Assembly: GCF_016907545.1 (NCBI RefSeq)
Contig: NZ_JAFBCD010000001.1
Coordinates: 1,798,001 to 1,862,000 of the forward strand
Direction of reading: 5' to 3'
From: Paenarthrobacter ilicis
GTDB lineage: Bacteria; Actinomycetota; Actinomycetes; Actinomycetales; Micrococcaceae
Length of the DNA stretch: 64,000 bases
Each line of letters opens with the position of its first letter. Position 1 is the stretch's first letter. This document shows positions 53,655 to 63,581 of the stretch, in pieces. The position numbers and the translations under genes were made by a program. The notes below the pieces were generated by a model that had not been told where the DNA came from, searched no databases, and worked only from the letters and a program-made list of their open reading frames with translations.

Positions 53655-54596
53655 ATGGCAATGTTCGTCACCAAGCGCCTTCTGATGGCGCTCGCCACCG
53701 TGCTGGTGGTGGCGGTACTGGCATTCCTGCTGGTCCACGCGATGCCCGGCAGCCCAGGTGCGGTAGCTCTCGGGGCAGGAGCCTCGCAAGAGGCCATCGA
53801 CCAGTTGAACCAAACGCTCGGCTGGAATGATCCGCTGGTAAGCCAGTTCTTTCGTTGGTTGGGCGATGCCGTCCAAGGCAACCTCGGAAACTCCCTCATC
53901 GATGGTCGGTCCGTTAGCGCCGACCTTGCCAACAGGCTTCCGGTCACAGCTTCCCTCGCCGCCGGTGCCACCGTTCTCAGTGCAATCTTCGGCATCATCC
54001 TCGGTGTCACCGCAGCTGTGCGTGGTGGTGTCCTGGATCAAATGATTGGCGGGTTTGTTGGATTGCTCGTGGCACTGCCAGCCTTTTGGATCGGCGTCAT
54101 CTTCGTTTATCTCTTTGCCGTCCAGTCCTCCGTGTTCCCGGCCACCGGCTACGTCCCGTTCGAAGTCTCCCCGCAGGATTGGGCAATGTCCCTCGCCCTG
54201 CCGGTCATCACCTTGGCCGTTGGAGGCGGTGCGTTCATTGCCCGGCAGACCAGGGCTTCGATGCTTGAGGCGTTGCAGCAGGAACACATCCGGACCCTCC
54301 GGGCCACAGCCACTCCCACGTGGAAAATTCTCTACATCCATGCCCTCCGGTATGCGAGCCTGCCGATCGTTGCAGGCATCGCCCTGCAGTTCATCGGCCT
54401 GTTCGGGGGATCCGTAATCGCTGAACAATTGTTTGCCATGCCGGGTCTCGGCCAGGCTGTTCAAACGTCCGTCAGCACCCACGACGCCCCGGCCGTTCAG
54501 GGGGTAGTGGTGATCGCTACGGTGGTTGTGGTCGCCGTGAACCTGGTGCTCGAACTCGCTACCAAATTCCTTGACCCGAAGTTGCGTGCCTCATGA
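53655..54596 (+). CDS. ABC transporter permease, DppB type
   Basis: The product has 313 residues; ATG at 53655 follows GGAGG. It has about six helices. The first helix is KRLLMALATVLVVAVLAFLLVHAMPG and the EAA loop lies in QQEHIRTLRATATPTWKILYIHALRYASLP. It overlaps the next gene by 4 bases. Confidence 0.9.
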   Translation: MAMFVTKRLLMALATVLVVAVLAFLLVHAMPGSPGAVALGAGASQEAIDQLNQTLGWNDPLVSQFFRWLGDAVQGNLGNSLIDGRSVSADLANRLPVTASLAAGATVLSAIFGIILGVTAAVRGGVLDQMIGGFVGLLVALPAFWIGVIFVYLFAVQSSVFPATGYVPFEVSPQDWAMSLALPVITLAVGGGAFIARQTRASMLEALQQEHIRTLRATATPTWKILYIHALRYASLPIVAGIALQFIGLFGGSVIAEQLFAMPGLGQAVQTSVSTHDAPAVQGVVVIATVVVVAVNLVLELATKFLDPKLRAS

Positions 54597-56632
54597 TTCC
54601 CACACTTCCAGCAACAACGCCGGCATCCCAGCGCCGGACGGCCCTGACGAAGCTCTCAGGGCATCGACTGCTTACCTCGCCAGGGGGCGTCGCCGGAACA
54701 CTGTGGTTGGCGGCGATGGTTCTTGCCTCGCTCACGGCCCCGTGGTGGCTGCCCTTCAAGACCGAAGATCAGGACTTCACCTCCGTCCTTTCCGGACCCA
54801 CTGCCACGCACTGGCTGGGCACGGATGAACTGGGCCGTGACATCCTCAGCCGCATCTTCGCCTCAGCAGCCGAAACACTGGGGACGTCCTTCATTACGGT
54901 GATTGTCGGCGTCGGACTCGGAACCCTCTTGGCGCTGACAGCTGCCAACAGCCAGCGCGCCGAAGGTGTCATCAGCCGGGTCACCGAGATCATGATGTCG
55001 TTGCCTGGAACCGTCATTATCCTCGCCGTTATTGGCGCAGTCGGTACCAACATCCCCCTGATCATGGCCATCCTGGGCGTACTGATCTCGGCAGGCATCT
55101 ACCGGGTCATGCTCGGCCAGGCAAAGTCGCTGCAAAGCCAGTTGTATGTTGATGCTGCCAAGGTGGACGGGCTGAGCCCGCTGGCCATCAGTGCCCGCCA
55201 TGTGCTGCCGGGCCTGGCCACCACCATCGTGGTGCAATCTGCGCTGATTTTCGCTGTGGGCCTCCTGATCCAAGCCGGCCTCGCGTTCATTGGTTTCGGA
55301 CCTCCCCTCCCGAAGCCCAGCTGGGGCGGCATGATCCAAAGTGCTTCGCAGCATGTCTATGACGCTCCGTGGCTGATGGTTCCCACCGGCGTGGTGTTGG
55401 CCCTGACGGTGCTGTCCGCCAATGCGATCGGCAACGCCCTGGGCAAGGCTCCCAATGCTACGGCTTCCCATCTTCCATCTGCCGCCGTCCGCCGCAGGCG
55501 TTCAGTTCAGGCTGCCGCAGCAGCGGCAGCTGCCCCTGCTGTCCACGACGCTCCGGAGGCCGGGAAGCTCAGCGTCCGCTCCCTTTCGGTAGCGGTCGAC
55601 GGCGGAACTCCCTTGGTCACGGACGTCTCCTTCGACGTCGAACCCGGCACCGTTCTGGGACTGGTTGGCGAGTCCGGCTGCGGTAAGACCATGACCGCGC
55701 TGTCCCTCATGGGACTGCTGCCGTCCGGCGTCGCAGTCAGTGGCGGCCAACTTCTCTGGAACGGCAGGAACCTTGCCGCTGCCACGGACAAGGACATGGA
55801 AAGCATCCGGGGGCGCGACATCGCCCTCATCTCCCAGGAGCCCATGCGGGCACTCGATCCCATGTTCACCGTGGGCTACCAGTTGACCTCGGCCATTCGC
55901 AGATTGCGGTCAGTGGGAAAGAAGCAAGCCAAAGCGGAGTCATTGAACCTGCTGGAAAAGGTGGGCATCGTGGACGCCAAGCGCATCCTCAAGACCTACC
56001 CGCACCAGATATCGGGCGGCATGGCCCAGCGCGTCGCCATAGCCTTGGCGTTATCCGGTAATCCACGCCTGCTGGTGGCTGATGAACCCACCACCGCCCT
56101 GGACGTCACTGTCCAGGCCGAAATCCTGTCCCTCCTGCGGACGCTCGTGAAGGACACCGGCATGTCCGTGGTCATGGTGACGCATGACCTCGGAGTAGTG
56201 GCCGACATCTGCGACCACGTTGCCGTCATGTATGCCGGCCAAGTGGTGGAGAACGGCCGTACGGCCAGCATCCTGGACAGCCCACGGCATCCTTATACTC
56301 TGGCACTCCTCGCGGCTGATCCCCATGCGAACACTGCACACGACATGCCCGAGCGGCTGGCCATCATCAAGGGACAGGTTCCCCAGCCCAAGGATTGGCC
56401 CACCGGATGCCGGTTCGCGGCCCGCTGCCAGTTCGCGGGATCTGCCTGCCAGGTACCGGTTCCCCTCCTTCCCTCGGGAACAGAATCGGGGGTGGTGCGC
56501 TGCGTCAAGGCCGATGAACTGGCCATCGAAGGTCTTGCGTGGGTACCCACCGACATTCCATCAGAACATCCGGTTCCGGCGGATATTCCCTCCCGGCACC
56601 GCCTGGACATCGTTGAAAAGGACATGGCATGA
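54593..56632 (+). CDS. fused ABC permease (DppC type) and ATPase (DppD type)
   Basis: The product has 679 residues. The permease half (1-290) has [20 protein letters not shown] and the EAA loop [23 protein letters not shown]. An Ala-rich linker (about 295-320) joins it to an ATPase half (325-620) with [18 protein letters not shown] and [15 protein letters not shown]-terminal oligopeptide-type segment ([15 protein letters not shown]) holds several cysteines. Both halves look intact. Fusing a membrane domain to one nucleotide-binding domain fixes their stoichiometry and is uncommon in this family. Confidence 0.92.
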   Translation: MIPTLPATTPASQRRTALTKLSGHRLLTSPGGVAGTLWLAAMVLASLTAPWWLPFKTEDQDFTSVLSGPTATHWLGTDELGRDILSRIFASAAETLGTSFITVIVGVGLGTLLALTAANSQRAEGVISRVTEIMMSLPGTVIILAVIGAVGTNIPLIMAILGVLISAGIYRVMLGQAKSLQSQLYVDAAKVDGLSPLAISARHVLPGLATTIVVQSALIFAVGLLIQAGLAFIGFGPPLPKPSWGGMIQSASQHVYDAPWLMVPTGVVLALTVLSANAIGNALGKAPNATASHLPSAAVRRRRSVQAAAAAAAAPAVHDAPEAGKLSVRSLSVAVDGGTPLVTDVSFDVEPGTVLGLVGESGCGKTMTALSLMGLLPSGVAVSGGQLLWNGRNLAAATDKDMESIRGRDIALISQEPMRALDPMFTVGYQLTSAIRRLRSVGKKQAKAESLNLLEKVGIVDAKRILKTYPHQISGGMAQRVAIALALSGNPRLLVADEPTTALDVTVQAEILSLLRTLVKDTGMSVVMVTHDLGVVADICDHVAVMYAGQVVENGRTASILDSPRHPYTLALLAADPHANTAHDMPERLAIIKGQVPQPKDWPTGCRFAARCQFAGSACQVPVPLLPSGTESGVVRCVKADELAIEGLAWVPTDIPSEHPVPADIPSRHRLDIVEKDMA

Positions 56633-57636
56633 GCATCGAAATCCCTCTGTTGAGTCCACCCGTCGGTACTGTCCGACCGTTGCCCATGCTTGAAGTGAAG
56701 GACCTTGTGGTCCGCTACGGAAGGGGACGGAAGGCCGCTGCCGCGACGCCCGCCGTCGACGGTGTCAGCCTGACCATCCAGCACGGTGAAACGGTGGGTC
56801 TGGTGGGGGAGTCCGGCTCGGGCAAATCGACCATTGGCAAAGCGGTCCTGGGTCTCCAGAAGATATCCGGCGGTTCCGTGGAATTCAAGGGAGAAGACAT
56901 CACGCATGCCGGTTCGGGCAAACGCCGCGCCATTGGCAGCGAGCTGAGAGCCGTCTTCCAGGACCCAAATTCATCGCTGAATCCCCGGAAGACCGTTGGC
57001 GCCTCACTGGCAGAACCCCTGCGCGTGCGGGGTGTCGCCAGCGGCGAGGCCCGCATTAGGGCAGAGGACATGCTGGAACGGGTTGGCCTGCCACGGGAGG
57101 CCGTGGACCGGTATCCGAGCCAGTTTTCCGGTGGCCAACGGCAACGTATTTCGGTGGCCCGCGCACTCATTTGCGAACCTCAACTGGTGGTCTGCGACGA
57201 GGCTGTCAGCGCATTGGACCTTTCGACGCAGGCGCAGGTATTGAACCTTCTGGCCGATCTGCGCGACGAGCGCGGACTGAGCTACCTGTTCATTGCGCAT
57301 GACATCTCCGTGGTGCAGTTCCTGGCCCAGCGGGTGGTGGTCTTATATCGAGGGCAGGTGATGGAATCCGGTCCAACCGCAGCAGTCACTGAATCACCCA
57401 AGCATCCGTTTACCCAGGCTCTCGTTGCGGCATCACCGGTGCCGCGCCCGGCAGAGCAAGCTGAGCGCCGCGCTGTCCGGGAGTCCCTGGGAGTCAAGAC
57501 GGCAGCAGCCGTGGCCGCGACTCCTGGTGGATGTCCCTTCCGGCAGCGCTGCCCGCTCTCCACCGAACTCTGCGCCTCCGAACGACCTGCCCTCCGGCGC
57601 GTGGGCGAAGCTGACGTCGCCTGCCATTACGCCTGA
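56629..57636 (+). CDS. ABC transporter ATPase, DppF type
   Basis: The product has 335 residues. It has GESGSGKSTI (Walker A), FSGGQRQR (signature), LVVCDEAVSALDL (Walker B), and the Cys-containing oligopeptide tail CPFRQRCPLSTELC. It pairs with the ATPase half of the fusion protein; the genes overlap by 4 bases. Confidence 0.92.
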   Translation: MSIEIPLLSPPVGTVRPLPMLEVKDLVVRYGRGRKAAAATPAVDGVSLTIQHGETVGLVGESGSGKSTIGKAVLGLQKISGGSVEFKGEDITHAGSGKRRAIGSELRAVFQDPNSSLNPRKTVGASLAEPLRVRGVASGEARIRAEDMLERVGLPREAVDRYPSQFSGGQRQRISVARALICEPQLVVCDEAVSALDLSTQAQVLNLLADLRDERGLSYLFIAHDISVVQFLAQRVVVLYRGQVMESGPTAAVTESPKHPFTQALVAASPVPRPAEQAERRAVRESLGVKTAAAVAATPGGCPFRQRCPLSTELCASERPALRRVGEADVACHYA

Positions 57637-57665
57637 CTTTCTATCCAAGACTCCAGGAGCAAGCA

Positions 57666-58652
57666 ATGACCCTTGAAACACCAGCGGAGACTGCCGGGAT
57701 CAGCATCGATCCACACCGCGTACCCACACCGCCACCCTTTCCCGCCTTCCATGCGCCTGGGAAACCTGAAGAGGTGTCGGAGGAGTCGCTGCTGCACCGT
57801 GAGCTCAGCTACGCCATCACCGTCGGCTTCCGCCGTCTTTCCATGGACGTGTGGTTGCCTAGGAAAGCTGCCGAGGCTGTTGTCCCGTTGGTGGTGTGGA
57901 TCCACGGGGGAGCGTTCCAGTTGGGCGACCGTCGGGAGCTGCCGCCGACGTTCGTCCCTGACTCGGTGTTCCGTCGCCTCAACGAAGCCGGCATCGCCTG
58001 TGCGACGGTGGATTACAGGTACTCCCTGGAAGCGCCGTTTCCGGCGCAGCTCCACGACATCAAGGCAGCCGTCCGCTATTTGCGGCACCACGCGGATGTC
58101 CTCGGCATCGATGGCGAAAGGATCGGGGCCTGGGGCGAGTCGGCAGGAGGCCATCTCGCCGCACTCCTGGGGCTCACCGGCTCCCGGGAGGACCTCGAAG
58201 GCGGCCTCGGAGTGCAAGGCCAGTCCAGCGCAGTCACCGCGGTGGTGGACTTCTACGGCATTTCTTCGCTCAATGATGTCTCACGCCGGCTGGGAGTTGA
58301 GTCGTTCCTGAATGGTCCACTGACTGCGGCCGTCCCCCCGGGAGCTTCCCTTGATCCCGGAACCATGTTGGTGGGAGGGGCGCCGGATCCGGCCCTGCTG
58401 CACGCAGCGAGCCCTCTTGGATACGTCACCGCCGGAGCGCCTCCTTTCCTGCTGGTTCATGGCAACAGGGACGGCCTGGTGCCCCACTCCCAAAGCGAAC
58501 TGCTGGCCGATGCCCTGGAGCGGGCAGGCGTACAGAACAAGCTCATCACCATCGACGGCGCCGACCACTGCTTCTTTTTTGCCGAAGATGAGGTGGACTG
58601 GATCCTGGAGACATCCGTTGACTTCTTCCGGCGTGAATTCGGGCAGCAATGA
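57666..58652 (+). CDS. alpha/beta hydrolase, HSL/BD-FAE-like esterase
   Basis: The product has 328 residues. HGGA (80-83) and the nucleophile Ser159 in GESAGG are followed by acid and base in LLVHGNRDGLVPHSQSE and DGADHCFFF. No signal peptide is seen. It likely hydrolyses a carboxylic ester or similar bond of the compound brought in by the ABC system just upstream. Confidence 0.88.
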   Translation: MTLETPAETAGISIDPHRVPTPPPFPAFHAPGKPEEVSEESLLHRELSYAITVGFRRLSMDVWLPRKAAEAVVPLVVWIHGGAFQLGDRRELPPTFVPDSVFRRLNEAGIACATVDYRYSLEAPFPAQLHDIKAAVRYLRHHADVLGIDGERIGAWGESAGGHLAALLGLTGSREDLEGGLGVQGQSSAVTAVVDFYGISSLNDVSRRLGVESFLNGPLTAAVPPGASLDPGTMLVGGAPDPALLHAASPLGYVTAGAPPFLLVHGNRDGLVPHSQSELLADALERAGVQNKLITIDGADHCFFFAEDEVDWILETSVDFFRREFGQQ

Positions 58653-58798
58653 GCCTCGCCTCCGTGGTTCCCGGCTTGCCACTGCCTAAGGTTTCAATGA
58701 ATGAAATCGCCGGTTCTGGTCCGGGTCAGTGTTCGACATCCTTGGAGAGAAGCGCGGGAAAATCACGGATCAGGCCTACGAAGCAGAGGGAGTCAACG

Positions 58799-59674
58799 AT
58801 GACGAACGGTCGCCACTTGAAGGGCATCGAGTTTGCCCGCACCGGCGATGACGGCTCCCGCCCGCTCTTGCTCGACCTCCACCTGCCGGAGACCGCGGTG
58901 CTTCCGGAGTCAGCGCCGGGGGACGCCGGCCCCGAAAACCTTCGTCCCGCCGTCGTCCATTTCCACGGTGGCGGTTGGCGCACAGGCGAGCGTTCTTCGT
59001 TGGGCCCTGTGTGCGACGGTTTCGGCCTGGCGCCTTTCGACGCTCTCACCGATGCCGGCTTTGTAGTGGCTTCGGCCGATTACCGTCTGAGCGGCGAAGC
59101 GCTGTTCCCGGCCCAGCTCCACGATGCGCTGTCCGCGGTGACGTGGCTCAGGGACCACGCAGACCAGTACGGTGTGGATCCGGACCGCCTTTACGCCTGG
59201 GGTGACTCTGCAGGCGGCCACCTGGCCAGCTTGGTTGGGCTCACGGGAGAGGGCGCTGGAGCCGTAGCTGCCGTCGCCGCGTGGTACCCGCCAACGGACC
59301 TGACCCACATGGGGGAACAAGCCCTGCCTGAGGCAATTGCCCGCGCCAGCGATCCCGGATCCCGCGAAGAGCTGCTGGTGGGTGCGGTCTTGGCGGCGAA
59401 CCCTGACAAGGCGGCAGCAGCCAGCCCTATCAGCTACGTCCATTCCGACGCTCCGCCCTTCCTGTTGATTCACGGCACCGCCGACCGCTTCGTCCCTGCC
59501 GCCCAATCGGAGTCATTGGCCTCTGCACTGGAGAAGGCAGGCGCCGACGTCGAACTTCTTCTGGTCGACGACGCCGACCACATGTGGTCGCTCCCGGACG
59601 GAAGTCCGGAAGCTGCCCTGAGGGCGCTGGCCGCCACGGTCGCGTTCTTCCGGCACCAAGCGGCCAGCCGCTAG
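58799..59674 (+). CDS. alpha/beta hydrolase, HSL-like esterase
   Basis: The product has 291 residues. ATG at 58799 with AGAGGGAG was preferred over an ATG at 58649 overlapping the previous stop, since homology starts here. It has HFHGGG (54-59) and the nucleophile Ser137 in GDSAGG; DADHMW supplies the histidine. It is a paralogue of the preceding gene (both contain the PAQLHD and ASPxxYV segments), so the pair arose by duplication and may split substrate range. Confidence 0.88.
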   Translation: MTNGRHLKGIEFARTGDDGSRPLLLDLHLPETAVLPESAPGDAGPENLRPAVVHFHGGGWRTGERSSLGPVCDGFGLAPFDALTDAGFVVASADYRLSGEALFPAQLHDALSAVTWLRDHADQYGVDPDRLYAWGDSAGGHLASLVGLTGEGAGAVAAVAAWYPPTDLTHMGEQALPEAIARASDPGSREELLVGAVLAANPDKAAAASPISYVHSDAPPFLLIHGTADRFVPAAQSESLASALEKAGADVELLLVDDADHMWSLPDGSPEAALRALAATVAFFRHQAASR

Positions 59675-59765
59675 TTTTCCCACCCAGCCCGGCGTCACCC
59701 CCTGGGGTCTCCTTGCCGTGCCCTCCTACCGATAACCGCCTCCGGGCGAAGCTGAAAGGCCCACC

Positions 59766-60623
59766 ATGCAGTACATAGGTATTAACCACGACGGCGACAC
59801 GTGGGTTGCTGCCCTCAGCGGCGCGCGCGTTTTTCCGTTGGCGACCGTGACGGACTTTTGGGCCGATGCAGCCCGGTGGCACGAGAAAGCGGCGGCGGTG
59901 GTCACTGACGCCAGCGCAGGTTTCGAGCGAAGTGACGTCACCGAAGTACCACTGGTTCCTGCCTCGGCACGAGTGATCTGCGTGGGTCTCAATTACAAGG
60001 CCCACGCCGCGGAAGGCAGTTACAAGGACCAGGAGCTCCCGCCGTATCCCACGCTGTTTGGCCGGTGGACGGCGTCCCTGTCCGTGGGGCACGTTCCCGT
60101 CCCGGTTCCGGGCGGCGAGGCGGGCCTGGACTGGGAAGGCGAGGTAGCTGCGTACATCGGCAAACGCGTGGAGTCCGCTGACGAGGCTGCAGCCGCCGAA
60201 GCCGTGTTTGGATACTCCACTTTCAACGACATCACTGCACGACGTGCCCAGAAACTCACGTCCCAGTGGACACTCGGCAAGAACGGCGACTTCACCGGCC
60301 CCTTGGGTCCGTTGGTCAGCCGCGACGAGGTCGGTGATCTTCGCGAGGGCCTGCAGCTTCGCACCCGGGTCAACGGCGCCGAGGTTCAGAACGGCAACAC
60401 CCGCGACATGATCTTTTCCGTCCCGGCCATCATTTCGCTGATCAGTGAAACCCTTACCCTCCACCCCGGCGATGTGATCGCCTCAGGAACTCCCGAGGGA
60501 GTCGGCTACGCACGAACACCGCAGTGGCTTCTCCAGGCAGGAGACACAGTCGAGGTGGAGATTGAGAAGCTTGGCACCCTGGTGACCCCCATCGGTGAGC
60601 CATCACTCCGGGCGAGGGCCTGA
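59766..60623 (+). CDS. fumarylacetoacetate hydrolase family protein
   Basis: The product has 285 residues. Metal ligands of the FAH fold are visible in GLDWEGEVAAYIGKRV (Glu pair) and FNDITARRAQ. GDVIASGTPEGVGYAR is the usual C-terminal signature. It hydrolyses acylpyruvates such as fumarylpyruvate or related ring-cleavage products. Its stop shares bases with the start of the flavin hydroxylase (TGATG), so the two are coupled. Confidence 0.9.
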   Translation: MQYIGINHDGDTWVAALSGARVFPLATVTDFWADAARWHEKAAAVVTDASAGFERSDVTEVPLVPASARVICVGLNYKAHAAEGSYKDQELPPYPTLFGRWTASLSVGHVPVPVPGGEAGLDWEGEVAAYIGKRVESADEAAAAEAVFGYSTFNDITARRAQKLTSQWTLGKNGDFTGPLGPLVSRDEVGDLREGLQLRTRVNGAEVQNGNTRDMIFSVPAIISLISETLTLHPGDVIASGTPEGVGYARTPQWLLQAGDTVEVEIEKLGTLVTPIGEPSLRARA

Positions 60624-62347
60624 TGGCCGCCATCAACCAGGCGCGCTTGGTTGACCTTCCCCACGAGGTTCCCGTCCTGATCTCCGGTGGAGGTCCCAGC
60701 GGACTCTTCCTGGCCCTGGATCTGGCTCACCGCGGTATTCAAAGCGTGGTCATTGAGCCCCGCACAGGCATTGACCCGGCCCGTCCGCGCGCCAAGACAA
60801 CGAATGCCCGGACCATGACGCACCTGCGTCGGCTGGGCCTGGCGTCACAGCTGCGGGAAGCGGCGCCGCTGCCCGTGGACTTCTCCCAGGACGTCATCTT
60901 CTGTTCGTCCCTGACCGGACGCGAGATACGTCGTTTCCCGAATGCCTTCCAACTCGAGACAGGCCGCTACGGGCCGCAGCCGGAGTGCGGGCAGCAGGTA
61001 CCCCAACCGGTGCTGGAGACGGTGCTCCGTGAAGCCGTGGCCGCATCACCACACGCCACTCTCCTGGCAGGATTGCGGGTTGAGGAGTTTGCCTCCCAAG
61101 GGTACGTCGGTCAGTCAGTGACAGTGGCTGACAATGCAGGCAACACCCGGACCCTGGCGTGCCGCTTCCTGGCCGGAGCCGACGGCGGTTCGTCAACCGT
61201 CCGCCGAGGGCTGGGAATCCGCATGGAGGGCGGATCCGCAGCGCTCTCCAACATCAGCATCCTCTTCCGCTCCAGTGACCTGGCCGAAACGATCAGCCTG
61301 GATCCAGCTGTCCAGTATTGGGTCCTTGGACCCGGGACAGCCGGGATGGTTGGGCGCATGAACCTGGACACGACGTGGTGGGCGATTATCCAGGGCGTCG
61401 ACGCATCCTCGGAAGGGCACGAACTTAACCCGGTGGCGATGGTGCGCTCCTTGGTGGGTGCCGACGTCGAGGTTGACGTCATTGCCACCGACCCGTGGAC
61501 TGCACGCATGCTCCTGGCGCCCTCCTACGGGCAGGATGGCGTATTCCTGGTGGGAGATGCCGCTCACCAGAACCCACCATGGGGCGGCCACGGATTCAAC
61601 ACGTGCATCGGAGACGCCGCCAACCTGGCATGGAAAATCGCAGCCGCGGTGGAGGGGTGGGCAGGTCCTGCCTTGCTGGACAGTTACGGCCTGGAACGGC
61701 GCCCCGTTGCCGAACGCACCATCAACGACGCCGCGGCCAACGGAAAGGCGTTGGCATACCATTTCGCGGATCCTGCCTTGGAACGGGAAGAAAGTGACGG
61801 TGCCGCTGCCCGGGCGCGCGCGCACGAATCTCTCAGTGTCAAGCAAAGCGAATTCGATTCCCTGGGCCTGGTGCTTGGCTACAACTACGCCGCCTCGCCA
61901 CTGGTGGTCCCTGACGGATCACCCGTGCCGGTAGAAGATCCCATCCGGTACGTGCCCACCGCCGCCCCCGGAGCCCTGCTTCCCCACGCATGGATGCCGG
62001 ACTCCACCTCCATCTACGACCACCTGGGGGCTGGGTTCTCCCTGCTGGTGGACGCTGGATCCCACCCGGATGGTGACCTCGAAAAGACGTACGCGCCCAT
62101 CCTGATCGCCGCTGCCGAACTGGGCGTACCCCTGACGGTGCATGCAGTAGGACCTGACAGCCGGGGGACTTCGATGTCCGACTTCTGGGCTGCCGACGCT
62201 GTGCTGGTCCGCCCCGATCAACACGTCGCGTGGCGGGGTTCGTCCGCTGCCTCAGCAGCACGTGCCCTCCGCATCGCCGCGGGGTGGGTACCCACCGAAA
62301 GCCCCGAAAGCGAGGAGGCCACCCATGTCGACGCCGTCGTTTCGTGA
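60623..62347 (+). CDS. FAD-dependent aromatic hydroxylase (PheA/MhpA-like)
   Basis: The product has 574 residues. It has LISGGGPSGLFLALDLAHRG (dinucleotide fold, GxGxxG-like), the middle DG motif ADGGSSTVRRGLG and the GD motif VFLVGDAAHQNPPWGGHGFN. A thioredoxin-like C-terminal domain (about 440-560) follows. It adds hydroxyl groups to phenolic rings with NAD(P)H and oxygen. Together with the FAH enzyme it implies breakdown of an aromatic acid or phenol released by the esterases. Confidence 0.9.
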   Translation: MAAINQARLVDLPHEVPVLISGGGPSGLFLALDLAHRGIQSVVIEPRTGIDPARPRAKTTNARTMTHLRRLGLASQLREAAPLPVDFSQDVIFCSSLTGREIRRFPNAFQLETGRYGPQPECGQQVPQPVLETVLREAVAASPHATLLAGLRVEEFASQGYVGQSVTVADNAGNTRTLACRFLAGADGGSSTVRRGLGIRMEGGSAALSNISILFRSSDLAETISLDPAVQYWVLGPGTAGMVGRMNLDTTWWAIIQGVDASSEGHELNPVAMVRSLVGADVEVDVIATDPWTARMLLAPSYGQDGVFLVGDAAHQNPPWGGHGFNTCIGDAANLAWKIAAAVEGWAGPALLDSYGLERRPVAERTINDAAANGKALAYHFADPALEREESDGAAARARAHESLSVKQSEFDSLGLVLGYNYAASPLVVPDGSPVPVEDPIRYVPTAAPGALLPHAWMPDSTSIYDHLGAGFSLLVDAGSHPDGDLEKTYAPILIAAAELGVPLTVHAVGPDSRGTSMSDFWAADAVLVRPDQHVAWRGSSAASAARALRIAAGWVPTESPESEEATHVDAVVS

Positions 62348-63581
62348 CTACCTGTACACACCGGACCACCCCCGCGTGGCGAAACTCCGCGGCCTGGACG
62401 CGCGGGCCTACGCCGAAGCCGCCAAAGCCGATTCCTTTGCCGGCCCCATGATCGAGGGATGGAAGAAGCTGTATCCCGCACCCTTCGTCGGCGTGACCAA
62501 CGATGGCGTGGTCCGTGAAGGGCTGTTCACACTGACTGAAGCGTTGCCCGGGGAAGAGGCTCAGACGTCGGGGATGGTGGCCGCGGCCGGGAAGCTGCTG
62601 GCACAGCTGCCGTCCGGGCAGCTGGACCGCCTCTGCTACGCCGTCGACGCCCACGAGTGGCAGAGCTGGGCCAACCCGGAATTCATGCAGCACGATACCG
62701 GGCTTCGCCTGGATGAATGCGACGGCCCAGTCCGCGATGCCGCCCTGGCCGTGGTGGAGGCCAGCCTCAGCCCGGAAGGGTATGCGCTGACCCGCAACCT
62801 CATGCGCATCAACGGTTTCCTGGGCGATTTGGTGGACCTGCCGCTGCTCATGAACGAGTACAGCTACAACTTTGCCCTCTACGGAACTCCCTCGGAAACG
62901 GAGCCGTGGGGCTGGCAGTTGTTCGGCCACCATGTCGCTCTCAACTGCCTGGTTGTGGGCAGCCAAATGGTCATCTCTCCAGTGTTCCTCGGCGCCGAAC
63001 CAGACACCATTGACGATGGACCGTTCCAAGGCCTCAAGGTCTTCAAAGAACGAATCCAGTGGGCACGGGAGCTGATGTCCGCCCTCACGGCTGAGCTTCG
63101 CGACGAAGCCACCGTGTACCAAGAGATGCAAGACCCCGCCATGCCGCAGGGGCGTTTGCACTCCGGAGACGAACGGCACTTGGCAGGCTGCTTCCAGGAC
63201 AACCGGGTCATTCCCTATGAAGGCATTCCAGTCCCGTCCATGACCCCTGCCGCCCTGGCCCTCCTGGACAGACTCGTAGCGGACTCCATTGCCTACCTGC
63301 CTGCTGGACCGCGCGCTGCCCGCCTCCGGGAAATCCAAGAACACTACCAGGACACCTGGTTCTCATGGATCGGCGGCTGGGATGCCGGGGAAGCCTTCTA
63401 CTTCCGGATCCAAAGCCCCGTGGTCATCCTGGAACTGGACCACCACACCGGCGTTTTCCTCAACAACGACACCCCGGCGCCTTTCCACATGCACACGGTA
63501 GTGCGGACGCCCAACGGTAACGACTACGGACGGGCGCTGCTGGGACAAGCGGCCGCCCACGCGGACGGGGATAAATCATGA
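62325..63581 (+). CDS. DUF3500 family protein
   Basis: The product has 418 residues. ATG at 62325 follows GAGGAGG and overlaps the hydroxylase gene by 23 bases. MIEGWKKLYPAPFVGVTNDG, NLMRINGFLGDLVDLPLLMNEYSYNFALYG and the His-containing WGWQLFGHHVALNC and PFHMHTVVRTPNGNDYG match DUF3500. Its clustered histidines suggest metal binding. Enzymatic role unknown; position between a hydroxylase and a CoA transferase suggests a catabolic step. Confidence 0.88.
   Translation: MSTPSFRDYLYTPDHPRVAKLRGLDARAYAEAAKADSFAGPMIEGWKKLYPAPFVGVTNDGVVREGLFTLTEALPGEEAQTSGMVAAAGKLLAQLPSGQLDRLCYAVDAHEWQSWANPEFMQHDTGLRLDECDGPVRDAALAVVEASLSPEGYALTRNLMRINGFLGDLVDLPLLMNEYSYNFALYGTPSETEPWGWQLFGHHVALNCLVVGSQMVISPVFLGAEPDTIDDGPFQGLKVFKERIQWARELMSALTAELRDEATVYQEMQDPAMPQGRLHSGDERHLAGCFQDNRVIPYEGIPVPSMTPAALALLDRLVADSIAYLPAGPRAARLREIQEHYQDTWFSWIGGWDAGEAFYFRIQSPVVILELDHHTGVFLNNDTPAPFHMHTVVRTPNGNDYGRALLGQAAAHADGDKS

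Noticed and set aside
58649..58798. Upstream start of the second esterase
   Set aside because: The extra 50 residues have no homology, and the internal ATG has a much better ribosome site.
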